The position numbers and the translations under genes were made by a program. DNA of 64,000 bases, from NCBI GenBank assembly GCA_022560735.1, contig JADFSO010000007.1, positions 1 through 64,000 on the forward strand, in the 5' to 3' direction. The stretch is from Pseudomonadota bacterium (lineage in GTDB: Bacteria; Pseudomonadota; Gammaproteobacteria; Steroidobacterales; MnTg04). Numbering within the stretch: the first letter of the stretch is position 1; each line of letters starts with the position of its first letter. The notes beneath the pieces are model-generated. The model was not told the DNA's origin, made no database searches, and worked only from the letters and a program-made list of their open reading frames with translations. Shown here piece by piece: positions 17,266-25,919 of the stretch.

Positions 17266-18375
17266 ATGAACATGATGAGTAATTCAAACATGATCTCCTT
17301 GCTTGCGGTCTTGATGAGCCTGGCGGGCAGCCCGCTCTATGCCCAGGGGCAGCAGACGCCGCCAAAACCCGTATTGGTGGCTGGCGTCATCAGCACTCAG
17401 ATCACGCAGACGGTGCCGATAGCAGGGACAATCTATAGCCGCAACGATGTACAGATCACTGCCGCAATCAGCGGGCCGTTGGTCTTTGTCGCCGAGCCGG
17501 GTACTTATGCCAAAGCCGGCGACGTCGTTGCTCGTATCGACGACACTGACCTTCGCTTGCAGAAACTGGAACAGAAAGCGCTGGCGCACAGGGCGAAAAT
17601 CAGCCTGCGGTTTCTGAACAGTCAGCTCGAGCGTCAGCGCAGCCTGGCGCAAACGCTGGCGACTTCGATCAACCAGCTCGAACAAACCGAGTCGGATCGG
17701 GATATTGCGGAGAGCGACTTGTCGATTGCTGCCTTGCGACTCGAGCGGATCCAGGAACAACTCGACAGGGCGGTAATTCGTGCGCCATTCAGCGGCGTCA
17801 TTACCGATCGCCTGCGGCGTGAGGGCGAATATGTCTCGCCCGGAAACGTGCTGGCAAGGCTGACCGACACGGAAAACCTCGAAGTCAGGGTGGAGGTTCC
17901 AGTCAATTACGCTGGCCGCGTGAATCGTGGCGACAGCCTGAAGATGTTTGGTTTCGAGTCCGAGTTTTCAGGAAATATTCGCTCGGTTATCCCATCGACG
18001 GATGTACGTTCGCAAACCTTTGAGATTCGGGTGGAACTTCCCGAGGATGCCGGGCGTGAATGGTCCATCGGCCAGTTGATCAGCGTAGCGGTGCCGATGC
18101 GCAATATGGAAGAAACACTGGTTGTTCCTCGCGATGCATTGATTCTCCGGCGCGAAGGAACCTATGTTTATCGCATCGACGAAGACAACACGGCGCACCG
18201 GATCACGGTCGAAATCGGCGACGGTGATGGTGCGATGGTCGCGGTAAGCGGTGATTTGATGCCCGGCGACCGGGTTGCGATACGCGGTGCCGAGACTTTG
18301 CAGGAAGGTTCTATAGTCAACATCATCAATCAAGGTCAGGGAGCCGGTTCCACCGCCAACCCTGGTGGAGGGTAA
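17266..18375 (+). CDS. RND efflux periplasmic adaptor (MFP) subunit
   Basis: 369 residues with an N-terminal signal segment (LLAVLMSLAGSPLYAQ). Domains in order: half-lipoyl (about 60-85), a coiled-coil hairpin (about 88-150, LEQKALAHRAKISLRFLNSQ), second lipoyl half (VIRAPFSGVITDRLRREGEY), beta barrel (about 185-260) and membrane-proximal domain. It bridges the permease to an outer-membrane channel. The order permease-then-adaptor is the reverse of acrAB. A terminator follows the stop. Confidence 0.92.
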   Translation: MNMMSNSNMISLLAVLMSLAGSPLYAQGQQTPPKPVLVAGVISTQITQTVPIAGTIYSRNDVQITAAISGPLVFVAEPGTYAKAGDVVARIDDTDLRLQKLEQKALAHRAKISLRFLNSQLERQRSLAQTLATSINQLEQTESDRDIAESDLSIAALRLERIQEQLDRAVIRAPFSGVITDRLRREGEYVSPGNVLARLTDTENLEVRVEVPVNYAGRVNRGDSLKMFGFESEFSGNIRSVIPSTDVRSQTFEIRVELPEDAGREWSIGQLISVAVPMRNMEETLVVPRDALILRREGTYVYRIDEDNTAHRITVEIGDGDGAMVAVSGDLMPGDRVAIRGAETLQEGSIVNIINQGQGAGSTANPGGG

Positions 18376-18397
18376 TAATTTGTCATTATTCATCCCC

Positions 18398-18433
18398 ACG
18401 CCGTCATGGTTCCGCCATGGTGGCGTTGTTTTT
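18398..18433 (+). terminator. Rho-independent terminator after the efflux operon
   Basis: Stem ACGCC-gt-CATGG with loop TTCCG and return CCATG-gt-GGCGT, then TTGTTTTTG. It starts about 20 bases after the adaptor stop codon. Confidence 0.75.
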
Positions 18434-18488
18434 GTCCCCTGTAATAAGACCCATGACGCAATAACGCGTGATGACAAGGGGAAGGCAG

Positions 18489-19199
18489 ATGAAAAAGGCA
18501 AACATGATGGCAATGATGGCAGCGGCATCGGTATTTTTTGGCGCTGGTGAGCTAAGGGCCGACGATGCGAAACACGCAGCCGAAGGCAAGGGATTCGGGA
18601 CCGGCGCCGTGGTAGGCGCCCTGGTCGGCGGACCCGTTGGCGCGGCAATCGGCGCAGGCGTCGGCGCCTGGCTGGGGAATCGTTCCGCGGTCGCCAGGCG
18701 CGTGGATCCTCTGGAACAGGAATTGAAGATCGCAAATTCCGCCGGCAACGATCTGCAACGGGAACTCGCAATTGTCCGCGATGAGCTGCGCCAGCAAGAG
18801 CGCCTGAGCGCGGAATTGCAGTACCGGCAGTCGCAGCTTGCGGGTCTGAGCCTGCAGGTACTGTTCAAGACCGGCAATGCCGATATCGATGTCGCTACCG
18901 GTGAGCGCATGGCCGAACTCGCGGCGATCCTGACCACGCAGCCCGGGTTCATCCTTGAAATAGACGGTTACGCAGACGAACGCGGCGACGAGTCGTACAA
19001 CCTGGAACTGTCGCGCGAGCGTGCCGATGCGATAGTAGCGGCCTTGATCGGCTTTGGCGTGCCGGCGGCAAACCTGCAGGTCCATGCGCACGGCGAGGTC
19101 AGTGGCGGTACCCAGGGCGACCTCGATGCTTACGCGCTGGAGCGCCGGGTGACCATGCGCCTGGTCGAGCCAAGCGCGGGCCAGGTAGCGAGTAACTGA
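18489..19199 (+). CDS. OmpA-family protein with glycine-zipper segment
   Basis: 236 residues from ATG 18489, which has AAGGGGAAGG upstream. Signal peptide (to about residue 22), then a glycine zipper at about 35-60 (GTGAVVGALVGGPVGAAIGA) that may insert in a membrane. A coiled-coil region follows (about 70-112), then a C-terminal OmpA-like peptidoglycan-binding domain (LEIDGYADERGDESYNLELS, with RADAIVAALIGFGV and ERRVTMRL). It likely anchors an envelope structure to the cell wall. The gene stands between two terminators, so it is its own unit despite following the efflux genes. Confidence 0.88.
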   Translation: MKKANMMAMMAAASVFFGAGELRADDAKHAAEGKGFGTGAVVGALVGGPVGAAIGAGVGAWLGNRSAVARRVDPLEQELKIANSAGNDLQRELAIVRDELRQQERLSAELQYRQSQLAGLSLQVLFKTGNADIDVATGERMAELAAILTTQPGFILEIDGYADERGDESYNLELSRERADAIVAALIGFGVPAANLQVHAHGEVSGGTQGDLDAYALERRVTMRLVEPSAGQVASN

Positions 19200-19230
19200 C
19201 ACCCGCTTGGCTTGCAAAATGCGCGGAGCA

Positions 19231-19266
19231 GGGGTCGAACCCATGGGGTTCGGCCCTTTTTTCTGT
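19231..19266 (+). terminator. Rho-independent terminator after the OmpA-like gene
   Basis: GGGGTCGAACCC and GGGTTCGGCCC form a stem around a short AT loop, followed by six T residues. It lies about 30 bases downstream of the stop. The stem half resembles a tRNA T-arm by chance. Confidence 0.7.
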
Positions 19267-19336
19267 TGCGCACGCGCTGGCGAATTGCGACACTGACCGC
19301 CGTTTTTTCCATTAACGGCGATCCGGATCATCGGCG

Positions 19337-20380
19337 ATGAGCATCAATTTTCGCAGTGACAATGAAGCGCCCGCTGCGCCTGAGATTCTGGACGCGATCG
19401 CAGCGGTCAACGTGGGTTTCGTGCATTCTTATGGCGAGGACCAGCTGACTGCCGATCTTGAGCGGAAATTCTCAGAAGTATTTGCTACCGAAGTGCAGGT
19501 TTGGCCGCTGGCAACCGGTACGGCGGCCAACTCACTGGCGATGGCGCAGATTTGTGCGCCCTTTGGCTCGATTTATTGTCACGCAGATGCCCATCTCAAT
19601 ACCGACGAATGTGGCGCGCCGGAATTTTTTACGGCCGGCGCAAAACTGGTGGGTCTCGATGGTGATCATGGCAAGCTCAAGGCGGAAGACCTGGCATCCG
19701 CACTCGATGAGACTGGCTATCTCGACGACCACGAAGTGCTGCCGTTGGCTCTCTCCCTCAGTCAGGCGACCGAGTTCGGCACGGTCTATACGCCCGATGA
19801 AGTGAAATCCTTGTGCGAAGTCGCTCGCGATCACGATCTCAAGGTGCATATGGATGGCGCTCGTTTTGCCAACGCGGTTCAGTCGCTGGGTGTGGCGCCC
19901 GCCGATATCACCTGGAAGGCCGGCATCGATCTGCTGAGCTTCGGCGCGACAAAAAACGGCGCGATGATGGCGGAAGCGCTGCTGGTGTTCGATCCTGCGC
20001 TGGCCGTGCAACTCGGCCGCAAGCGCAAGCGGGCTGGCCACCTGTTGAGCAAGATGCGTTTTGTCTCGGCGCAACTGGATGCCTGCCTGGCCGATGATCG
20101 CTGGCTAAGATGGGCGGCCAATGCCAATCAGCAAGCGGCGAAATTATCCGCGGGTCTGACCGGGTTGCCTGGCATCGAATTGCTGCACCCGGTACAGGCG
20201 AACGAAGTCTTCGTCCGCATGGATGAAAAAATATCAGGCGGCCTCTACGAGGCCGATTTCCAGTTTCACCTTTGGCCGGGTACCCGGGATATTTACCGCC
20301 TGGTTTGCGCCTGGTGCACCAAGGACGAAGAGGTCGATGCCTTGTTGAGCAGGGCGTCGCAACTGGCTTCTGCTGGCTGA
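19337..20380 (+). CDS. Threonine aldolase-family PLP enzyme
   Basis: 347 residues, fold type I PLP enzyme of the low-specificity L-threonine aldolase/beta-eliminating lyase group. Conserved points: FRSDNEAPAAPEILDAIAA, the ring-stacking region HADAHLNTDECGAPEFF, the Asp of VHMDGARFANA, and the PLP-binding Lys in LSFGATKNGAMMAEAL. It cleaves threonine or allo-threonine to glycine and acetaldehyde; related members act on other beta-hydroxy amino acids. The alkaline phosphatase gene follows with only 30 bases between stop and best start. Confidence 0.9.
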   Translation: MSINFRSDNEAPAAPEILDAIAAVNVGFVHSYGEDQLTADLERKFSEVFATEVQVWPLATGTAANSLAMAQICAPFGSIYCHADAHLNTDECGAPEFFTAGAKLVGLDGDHGKLKAEDLASALDETGYLDDHEVLPLALSLSQATEFGTVYTPDEVKSLCEVARDHDLKVHMDGARFANAVQSLGVAPADITWKAGIDLLSFGATKNGAMMAEALLVFDPALAVQLGRKRKRAGHLLSKMRFVSAQLDACLADDRWLRWAANANQQAAKLSAGLTGLPGIELLHPVQANEVFVRMDEKISGGLYEADFQFHLWPGTRDIYRLVCAWCTKDEEVDALLSRASQLASAG

Positions 20381-20410
20381 ATGCCTGCTATTTTCTCCAG
20401 GAAATCCTTG

Positions 20411-21832
20411 ATGAGTCGGGTCTGGCCGTGGGTTTCTGCCGGCCTTTGCCTGGCTGCCGCCGGTCCGGCGTTCGCCGATGCACCCAGGAACCTGATCCTG
20501 ATGATACCGGACGGCATGGGACCTGCGGCCGTTACGCTGGCGAGATCGTACTGGGGCGAGCTGGTCATGGACCAGATACTGGTCGGCAGCGCGAGCGTCT
20601 CATCGAGCAATTATCGCATTCCCGACTCCGGCGCGGCGGCCACGGCGATTGCCACCGGTGTCAATACGCTGAATCGCGCCATCGCGGTCGATGACGAAGG
20701 ACAGCCATTGCTGACGCTGATCGAATCGGCGAAAAAAAATGGCCTGCTGACCGGCCTCGTGGTCAGCAGCCCGATTCAGCATGCGACGCCGGCCGCGTTT
20801 ACCGCGCACGTCGACCATCGCGACAAGTACCGGCAGATTGCATCGCAGCAACTGGAACTGGGTGTCGATCTGTTACTCGGTGGGGGCGCCAGGTATCTTG
20901 CGCCCGGGCCGGTGACCGATGCAGACATTGCAGATAATGACCTGGCGACCGCGATGCCGTTACCCGGTCAACCGGATATTCTGTGGTATCCCGATCTGTA
21001 TCAGAAAGCGAAGGAAGCAGGCTACCAGCTCATCACGAAGCGAAAGGAGCTTGAGCAGGCGCGCCTGCCGGTATTCGGCGTTTTCGCGCGCAACTGGCTG
21101 ACGGCTCCGCTGGACCGGCTTCACGGCGATGGAGACGATGAACCGGACCTGGCGGAAATGACGCGTTTTGCGCTGGACCGGCTGGCCGATGCCGATCGAG
21201 GATTCGTCTTGCTCATCGAAGGCAGCTCGATCGATAGTGCGGGGCATTATTACGATCCGGGCTGGCTGGTTCATGATATCGGTGAGTTTGACCGAGCGCT
21301 GTCCATTGCGCTGAATTTTGTCAGGCAACGAGAAGATACGCTGCTGGTCGCACTGGCCGATCATGAAACTGGCGGTCTGAGCCTGGGTCGCATGCTTCGA
21401 GACGAGCAGGTCGGTGAAAAAAATTATTCACGCGACTGGAACCTTGAAATTCTCAGAAATCAGAAAGCAACGGTCCTGGGTATGCTGACGTTGATCAGAA
21501 ATGGCGGCGACCCGGTTGCTGTATTTGTCGAAAACACCGCTATTGACACGCTTTACCCGGATCAGAAAAAGAATCTGCTGGCAATCCCCGGGATGGATCT
21601 CGAAGACGAGGATATCGAAGAAGACGCGATGCGAGTGATCGGGGCGATACTGAGCAGCCATGTCAAAGTAGACTGGAGTACGCGCTTTCATACGGCTGTC
21701 GATGTAGGGGTGTATGCTTTTGGTCCCGGGGCGGAGCGCTTTGCCGGCTATCACACGAACTGGCAGATCGGCCGCATGCTCGGGGAACTTATGAATTTAC
21801 CCGTGGCTGGCACGACCTCCGGGCGTGAGTAA
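20411..21832 (+). CDS. Alkaline phosphatase (PhoA-superfamily), exported
   Basis: 473 residues from ATG 20411, chosen because AGGAAAT stands upstream; an in-frame ATG at 20381 has no such site. Signal peptide ends near AGPAFA. Active-site pieces: metal ligand Asp in MIPDGMG, nucleophile Ser in PDSGAAATAIATG, HVDHRD, LLIEGSSIDSAGHYYDP with Glu/Asp/His, and ADHETGG. It releases phosphate from monoesters in the periplasm. No Pho box was identified. It lies close behind the threonine aldolase gene, so they may share a transcript. Confidence 0.9.
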   Translation: MSRVWPWVSAGLCLAAAGPAFADAPRNLILMIPDGMGPAAVTLARSYWGELVMDQILVGSASVSSSNYRIPDSGAAATAIATGVNTLNRAIAVDDEGQPLLTLIESAKKNGLLTGLVVSSPIQHATPAAFTAHVDHRDKYRQIASQQLELGVDLLLGGGARYLAPGPVTDADIADNDLATAMPLPGQPDILWYPDLYQKAKEAGYQLITKRKELEQARLPVFGVFARNWLTAPLDRLHGDGDDEPDLAEMTRFALDRLADADRGFVLLIEGSSIDSAGHYYDPGWLVHDIGEFDRALSIALNFVRQREDTLLVALADHETGGLSLGRMLRDEQVGEKNYSRDWNLEILRNQKATVLGMLTLIRNGGDPVAVFVENTAIDTLYPDQKKNLLAIPGMDLEDEDIEEDAMRVIGAILSSHVKVDWSTRFHTAVDVGVYAFGPGAERFAGYHTNWQIGRMLGELMNLPVAGTTSGRE

Positions 21833-21905
21833 TTTGCCATAGATCAAGGTATCAAGTCGTCAAAATTGTTCGAATAAAGTCAGTAATTAATATCTGGAGA
21901 AAAAA

Positions 21906-22340
21906 ATGCAGGGATTTCCTCACCGTTACCCGGTCAGTGCAAGTGCAAAAAAGGACGGACTGGTTTTGCTCGATTCACCCGGGGCGCCGCAACTTGCGTC
22001 GGCGCCGCCGGTCGAGTTCGATGGTCCAGGCGATCAATGGTCCCCCGAATCATTACTCACCGCGTCGGTGGCCGATTGCATAATCCTGACCTTCCGAGCT
22101 ATTGCAACAGCCTCGGGCCTGGAATGGAACGAACTCGAAATGAATATTGACGGAACGCTCGATCGGGTCGATCGGGTTACCCGGTTTACCCATTTCGACA
22201 TTCAGGCGCGCCTGCGGATTCCCGCAGGGACGGATGCCGGCAAGGCGAAGCAATTGCTCGAAAAGGCCGAGAAAAACTGCCTCGTCAGCAACTCCCTGAA
22301 TGCTGAAAAGTCCATCGCGGTCAGCGTGGAAGTCAGCTGA
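21906..22340 (+). CDS. OsmC-family protein
   Basis: 144 residues, OsmC/Ohr fold. Seen: the redox-type Cys in TASVADCIILTFRAIA (near residue 58) and a second Cys in EKAEKNCLVSNSL (near residue 123), the two positions used by peroxide-reducing members. TGGAGAAAAAA precedes the ATG. Probably a cytoplasmic thiol peroxidase for organic hydroperoxides. Confidence 0.88.
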   Translation: MQGFPHRYPVSASAKKDGLVLLDSPGAPQLASAPPVEFDGPGDQWSPESLLTASVADCIILTFRAIATASGLEWNELEMNIDGTLDRVDRVTRFTHFDIQARLRIPAGTDAGKAKQLLEKAEKNCLVSNSLNAEKSIAVSVEVS

Positions 22341-22527
22341 TCCTGCTTGAGCCGCGATGATCGCGGCAACATGGATCTTTGCGGGGCTCAATCTCAGGCT
22401 CGGGAGCGTCCACCATTTCGGGAGAGGTCCAGCTGAATGGATGCATAATCGAGTCTTTTTGTGATATTTCCTGTGGAGACACGACTAATGACGTAAGGAC
22501 TGGTCGTTACGAGCTATCGTTGAAAAT

Positions 22528-23865
22528 ATGCCGCCAAATCATGTCTTGAAATCGCCGCTGTGGTCTCGGCCACACCAATACCTGATCGCCACGATATTTG
22601 CCGTGGTGATACTGGCGTACCTGGTGATAGCCCTTTATTACCCGATAGCTTTCATATGGTTAACCTATGAAGATCTGATCGGGGAGTGGAGTCAGACCTA
22701 TTTCTTTCTTGCCGCGATGATTTTGTCATTGCGGAATGTTTTCTCAAAATCGAACTACCGATGGTTTTTCGCAATCCTCGCGGTGGCCTGTGCATACGTC
22801 GTACTTGAAGAGATTTCCTGGGGACAAAGAATATTCGGCTTTTCGACACCGGAGTTCTTGAAGGCCCGCAATCTGCAAGGCGAGGCAAATATTCACAATA
22901 TTTTCACGGGCCCATACAAAACATTCCTGAAGGATGCCCTGAGCTACACACTGGCCGCCGGTCTGGTGGCATACGGAATGTTGTACCCGCTCGCCTGTTC
23001 CTTCAAATGGCGGCCCGCCGCCTGGCTGCAAAAACTGGGTGTTGCCGCGCCACCATTGGTTGTAGCGCCCTATTTTGTCTGTGCAGCCTACCTCGAACTA
23101 AAGCCTTTCAGCTTCAACGAGGCGGAAATTGCAGAAATCCTGGTAGCGATGGCGTTGGCGATTACCGCTTTGCATTATCGGTTCTTGACGGTCCGCGAGC
23201 TGTACGCAAATGGAGATTCCTCGTGGAGCGCCGCTCAGTCGAAGAGGTTTAGCCTGTGGGTGGGCGGCCTCGTGATAACCGTATTTTCAGTTGCCGGTTT
23301 GACCACGGTAGCCGCTTATTCGTCACCCGAGCGAAGGTCGGTCATCGATAACAGGATCGACAACGGCATAGAAAAATTCGCCGGACGTTATCGCCGATAC
23401 GACCGCTGCGACATCAGTAACCGTCTGTACGGGCGGTTGCTCGAAGACGATCCTGACGATGTGTCATTGATTCGGAAAATGGCCGGGTGCTACCAGTCTC
23501 TTGGCGAGCAACACAGCTTTCAGGAGTTTGTCGACCGTGCACTCAGCATCGACCTGGCGAAACTCGAAGAGGACCCAATGCGGGCGTCGGTTAATCGCTC
23601 TGTGGTTCGCACCTACCGGCTTGCCGGGGAGGAAGCCCTGGCTGATAAATATCTGCTGTATGCATTCGAAATCGGACTCGAGCGAATCGCGGATCATCCC
23701 GACAGCGTCAATGCCTTGTATTCGCTGGGCCGAACCTACTCGTTGGCGAATCAGCCGGAGAAAGCGCTGGAGCTGCTGAGCCGGGCCTACGAAATGAAAC
23801 CGGCCTCGTCGAGGTATCGAAAAGCCTACTATCGGGCAAAGCGCAAGGTCGATGAGCAGGGCTAG
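22528..23865 (+). CDS. Multi-pass membrane protein with C-terminal TPR-like repeats
   Basis: 445 residues. About seven hydrophobic segments span residues 20-270 (for example YLIATIFAVVILAYLVIALY and LWVGGLVITVFSVAGLTTV). A motif YVVLEEISWGQRIFG near residue 95 contains charged residues inside a membrane segment, which suggests an active or ligand site. The C-terminal 150 residues carry tetratricopeptide-like helices (NALYSLGRTYSLANQPEKAL). I do not recognise a characterised family; the first half resembles uncharacterised membrane proteins with the EEISWGQR motif. Confidence 0.7.
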   Translation: MPPNHVLKSPLWSRPHQYLIATIFAVVILAYLVIALYYPIAFIWLTYEDLIGEWSQTYFFLAAMILSLRNVFSKSNYRWFFAILAVACAYVVLEEISWGQRIFGFSTPEFLKARNLQGEANIHNIFTGPYKTFLKDALSYTLAAGLVAYGMLYPLACSFKWRPAAWLQKLGVAAPPLVVAPYFVCAAYLELKPFSFNEAEIAEILVAMALAITALHYRFLTVRELYANGDSSWSAAQSKRFSLWVGGLVITVFSVAGLTTVAAYSSPERRSVIDNRIDNGIEKFAGRYRRYDRCDISNRLYGRLLEDDPDDVSLIRKMAGCYQSLGEQHSFQEFVDRALSIDLAKLEEDPMRASVNRSVVRTYRLAGEEALADKYLLYAFEIGLERIADHPDSVNALYSLGRTYSLANQPEKALELLSRAYEMKPASSRYRKAYYRAKRKVDEQG

Positions 23866-23898
23866 TTACAACGGATTTATCGCCTGAAGAAACCGTCA

Positions 23899-24321
23899 CT
23901 ACTGGTCGCGCGGCGTTACCTTGGCGCGCAGGGTCTTGGTCTTGCCACGCCGTGTCTTGTCATCCAAACGCTTTTTCTTCGCGTTCCTGCTGGGCCGCGT
24001 TTCCTTGCGTATTTTCTTTACCGCGATCGCACTGAGAATCAGGTCCCGCAACCGGTTCAGCGCTGCTTCGCGATTTTGTTCCTGGCTGCGGTGTTGTTGC
24101 GCCTTGATCACGACGATGCCTTCCTTGCTGATGCGTTTGTCCTGATGGCGCAACAATTTTTCCTTCTCGGAATCGCTCAGCGATGAGCGCTGGATATCGA
24201 AACGCAAATGCACCGCGCTCGAGACCTTGTTGACGTTCTGGCCGCCGGCGCCTTGCGCGCGAATCGCCGTAAGTTCGATTTCACTGTCCGCGATCTGGAT
24301 TTTCTCGTTGACTGTCAGCAT
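23899..24321 (-). CDS. arfB: Alternative ribosome-rescue factor / peptidyl-tRNA hydrolase ArfB
   Basis: 140 residues from ATG 24321 (an upstream in-frame start adds 28 unlikely residues). The RF-like domain carries IRAQGAGGQNVNKVSSAVHL with the catalytic GGQ. The C-terminal tail is basic and rich in Lys/Arg (SRNAKKKRLDDKTRRGKTKT), which in ArfB enters the empty mRNA channel of stalled ribosomes. The length fits the family. Confidence 0.92.
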   Translation of the reverse strand: MLTVNEKIQIADSEIELTAIRAQGAGGQNVNKVSSAVHLRFDIQRSSLSDSEKEKLLRHQDKRISKEGIVVIKAQQHRSQEQNREAALNRLRDLILSAIAVKKIRKETRPSRNAKKKRLDDKTRRGKTKTLRAKVTPRDQ

Positions 24322-24346
24322 CAGCGGGTACCGTGCAGGCCAGCGC

Positions 24347-25201
24347 TCAGGATACTCCAGCCCTGGCCGCATTGCGTGAGCCAAAAATGGCCAGACCGAT
24401 GCCACCCAGGATCAGGCCAGATGACAAAGTCAACCGCATCGTCAGGCTTTCGGCAAGAAACAGCACACCACCAAGGGCCGCGATTACCGGCACCGATAAC
24501 TGCACCGTCGCGGCGCGTGTGGCACTCATCGCGCGAAGCGCTGCGTACCAGATGACGTAACCCAGTCCGGAAGTAAGGGCGCCCGAAATGATTGCGAGGA
24601 CGATGCCTTTCGACGACAACCAGATTTCATCGGCAAACCACAGGCTCACCGCAATTGTCGCCGGCACACAGCGGAGGAAATTGGATGCCGTGTCGGCGAG
24701 GGGGCTACTCGCCTTTCGACCCCGCAGGGAATAAATACCCCAGCACACGCCAGCCAGGACCATCATCGCGGCAGCGCCCGGTGGCGGAGCCGACAAACCG
24801 GGCAGGAGCAGGTAAACCAGACCCAGCAGAGCAAGGATCAGGCCTGTCCACTCCATCCGATGCGGGCGGTCGCCGGATAAAAGCGCCGCGCCGACCATGG
24901 TGATCTGTACCGCCGCAAACAGGATCAAAGCGCCGGCACCGGCATCCAGGCTGATATAGGCAAGCGAGAAGGGCAGTGCATAGAGAAAAAGCATCGCCGA
25001 CGACATCCAGCTTCCTTCCGTGCGCAGCCGATCTTTTTTTAGGCTCGCCAAAACGATAATCAGCAAGGTCGTTGCGCCTGACAGCAGGCGGATCGAGGTG
25101 AAACTGATGGCGTCTATGGTTTCCGCGCCGAGCGCCAACCGGCAGAGTACCGAATTGGCTGCGAAGGCCAGCAGGGCAAGCGTTGTCAGGGCAAAGTTAA
25201 T
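24347..25201 (-). CDS. EamA/DMT-family transporter, no standard start codon
   Basis: Ten-TM drug/metabolite transporter with two EamA halves (about 5-130 and 140-275). The first helix reads NFALTTLALLAFAANSVLCR, typical of the family, but no ATG, GTG or TTG stands in frame before it. The codon where Met is expected is ATT at 25199-25201, giving 284 residues. A TTG at 25138 would drop the first helix. The upstream GFA-type gene ends 14 bases before the ATT, so translational coupling is possible. Either ATT is used as a rare start or an ATG has mutated. Confidence 0.75.
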   Translation of the reverse strand: MNFALTTLALLAFAANSVLCRLALGAETIDAISFTSIRLLSGATTLLIIVLASLKKDRLRTEGSWMSSAMLFLYALPFSLAYISLDAGAGALILFAAVQITMVGAALLSGDRPHRMEWTGLILALLGLVYLLLPGLSAPPPGAAAMMVLAGVCWGIYSLRGRKASSPLADTASNFLRCVPATIAVSLWFADEIWLSSKGIVLAIISGALTSGLGYVIWYAALRAMSATRAATVQLSVPVIAALGGVLFLAESLTMRLTLSSGLILGGIGLAIFGSRNAARAGVS

Positions 25202-25215
25202 GGAAACGCCGGTGC

Positions 25216-25629
25216 TTATTTGTCTGGATATTTTGCAAAGCGCGGTGCGGATGACATGTCGTCATACCAATGCGCACGGTTGTCCCAGAAAATGATATTT
25301 TCGGGGCGTATACCGGGATCCTCGTCCAGCGAACCCGCCGGAATAACAACCATGTTCCTTTCTGCGGACACCCTGGGTACCGGTGAGCCACATTCAGCGC
25401 AGAAATTCCGGCCAAAACTTTTCGCGGAATCCAGTTTGAAACCGCGTACCAGGTCTTCACCAGCGGTCCAGCTCAAATCTTCCGGTTTGGTGAAAATATT
25501 GCTGGCATGTGCCGAGCCTGTTGCCTTCCGGCATCTTGAGCAGTGACAGACAAAAAAGGAACTGAACGGGCCGCGCAATTCAAATTTCACTTTTCCGCAA
25601 AGACAGCTACCGCTAATTACATCGCTCAT
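25216..25629 (-). CDS. GFA/CENP-V-type zinc protein
   Basis: 137 residues. The zinc-binding cysteines of the GFA (glutathione-dependent formaldehyde-activating enzyme-like) family are in place: GSCLCGKVKF, CHCSRCRKATGS and FCAECGSPV. Most members are of unknown function, and adduct formation with glutathione is established only for one. A single gene between slyX and the EamA transporter, all on the minus strand and closely spaced. Confidence 0.9.
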   Translation of the reverse strand: MSDVISGSCLCGKVKFELRGPFSSFFVCHCSRCRKATGSAHASNIFTKPEDLSWTAGEDLVRGFKLDSAKSFGRNFCAECGSPVPRVSAERNMVVIPAGSLDEDPGIRPENIIFWDNRAHWYDDMSSAPRFAKYPDK

Positions 25630-25664
25630 CGGTCATCTCTCCACATCGGCTTCAATCGAACCGG

Positions 25665-25871
25665 TCAATAATGCGGTGGCCGCTCATCCGTGTCGGCGCC
25701 ACCTTCGATCATTTCCGCCAATCCTTTCTGCCGATCAACAAGGTATTTGCAGCTAACGCGCAGTTCTTCAATGTCCTTTTGCTGGTTGCTCACGATGTCG
25801 TTCAAAGTTTGCAAGGTGTCTTCCAGGTAGGCGATTTTTGTTTCGACAGAGTCGATTCTATTATCGGGCAT
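25665..25871 (-). CDS. slyX: SlyX-family protein
   Basis: 68 residues from ATG 25871 (MPDNRIDSVETKIAYLEDTL), a short coiled coil ending in the family-typical acidic, Pro-rich tail ERPPHY. An upstream start at 25916 exists but adds residues unlike SlyX. Function is unknown; in E. coli slyX lies near slyD and was tied to phage lysis only genetically. Confidence 0.85.
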   Translation of the reverse strand: MPDNRIDSVETKIAYLEDTLQTLNDIVSNQQKDIEELRVSCKYLVDRQKGLAEMIEGGADTDERPPHY

Positions 25872-25919
25872 GGCGTTTGGATTCCTTGCGCATGTTTTGG
25901 ACACCGGCGTGGGCACGCA

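Noticed and set aside
24347-25138. EamA gene starting at TTG 25138
   Set aside because: It would omit the clearly homologous first membrane helix encoded upstream.
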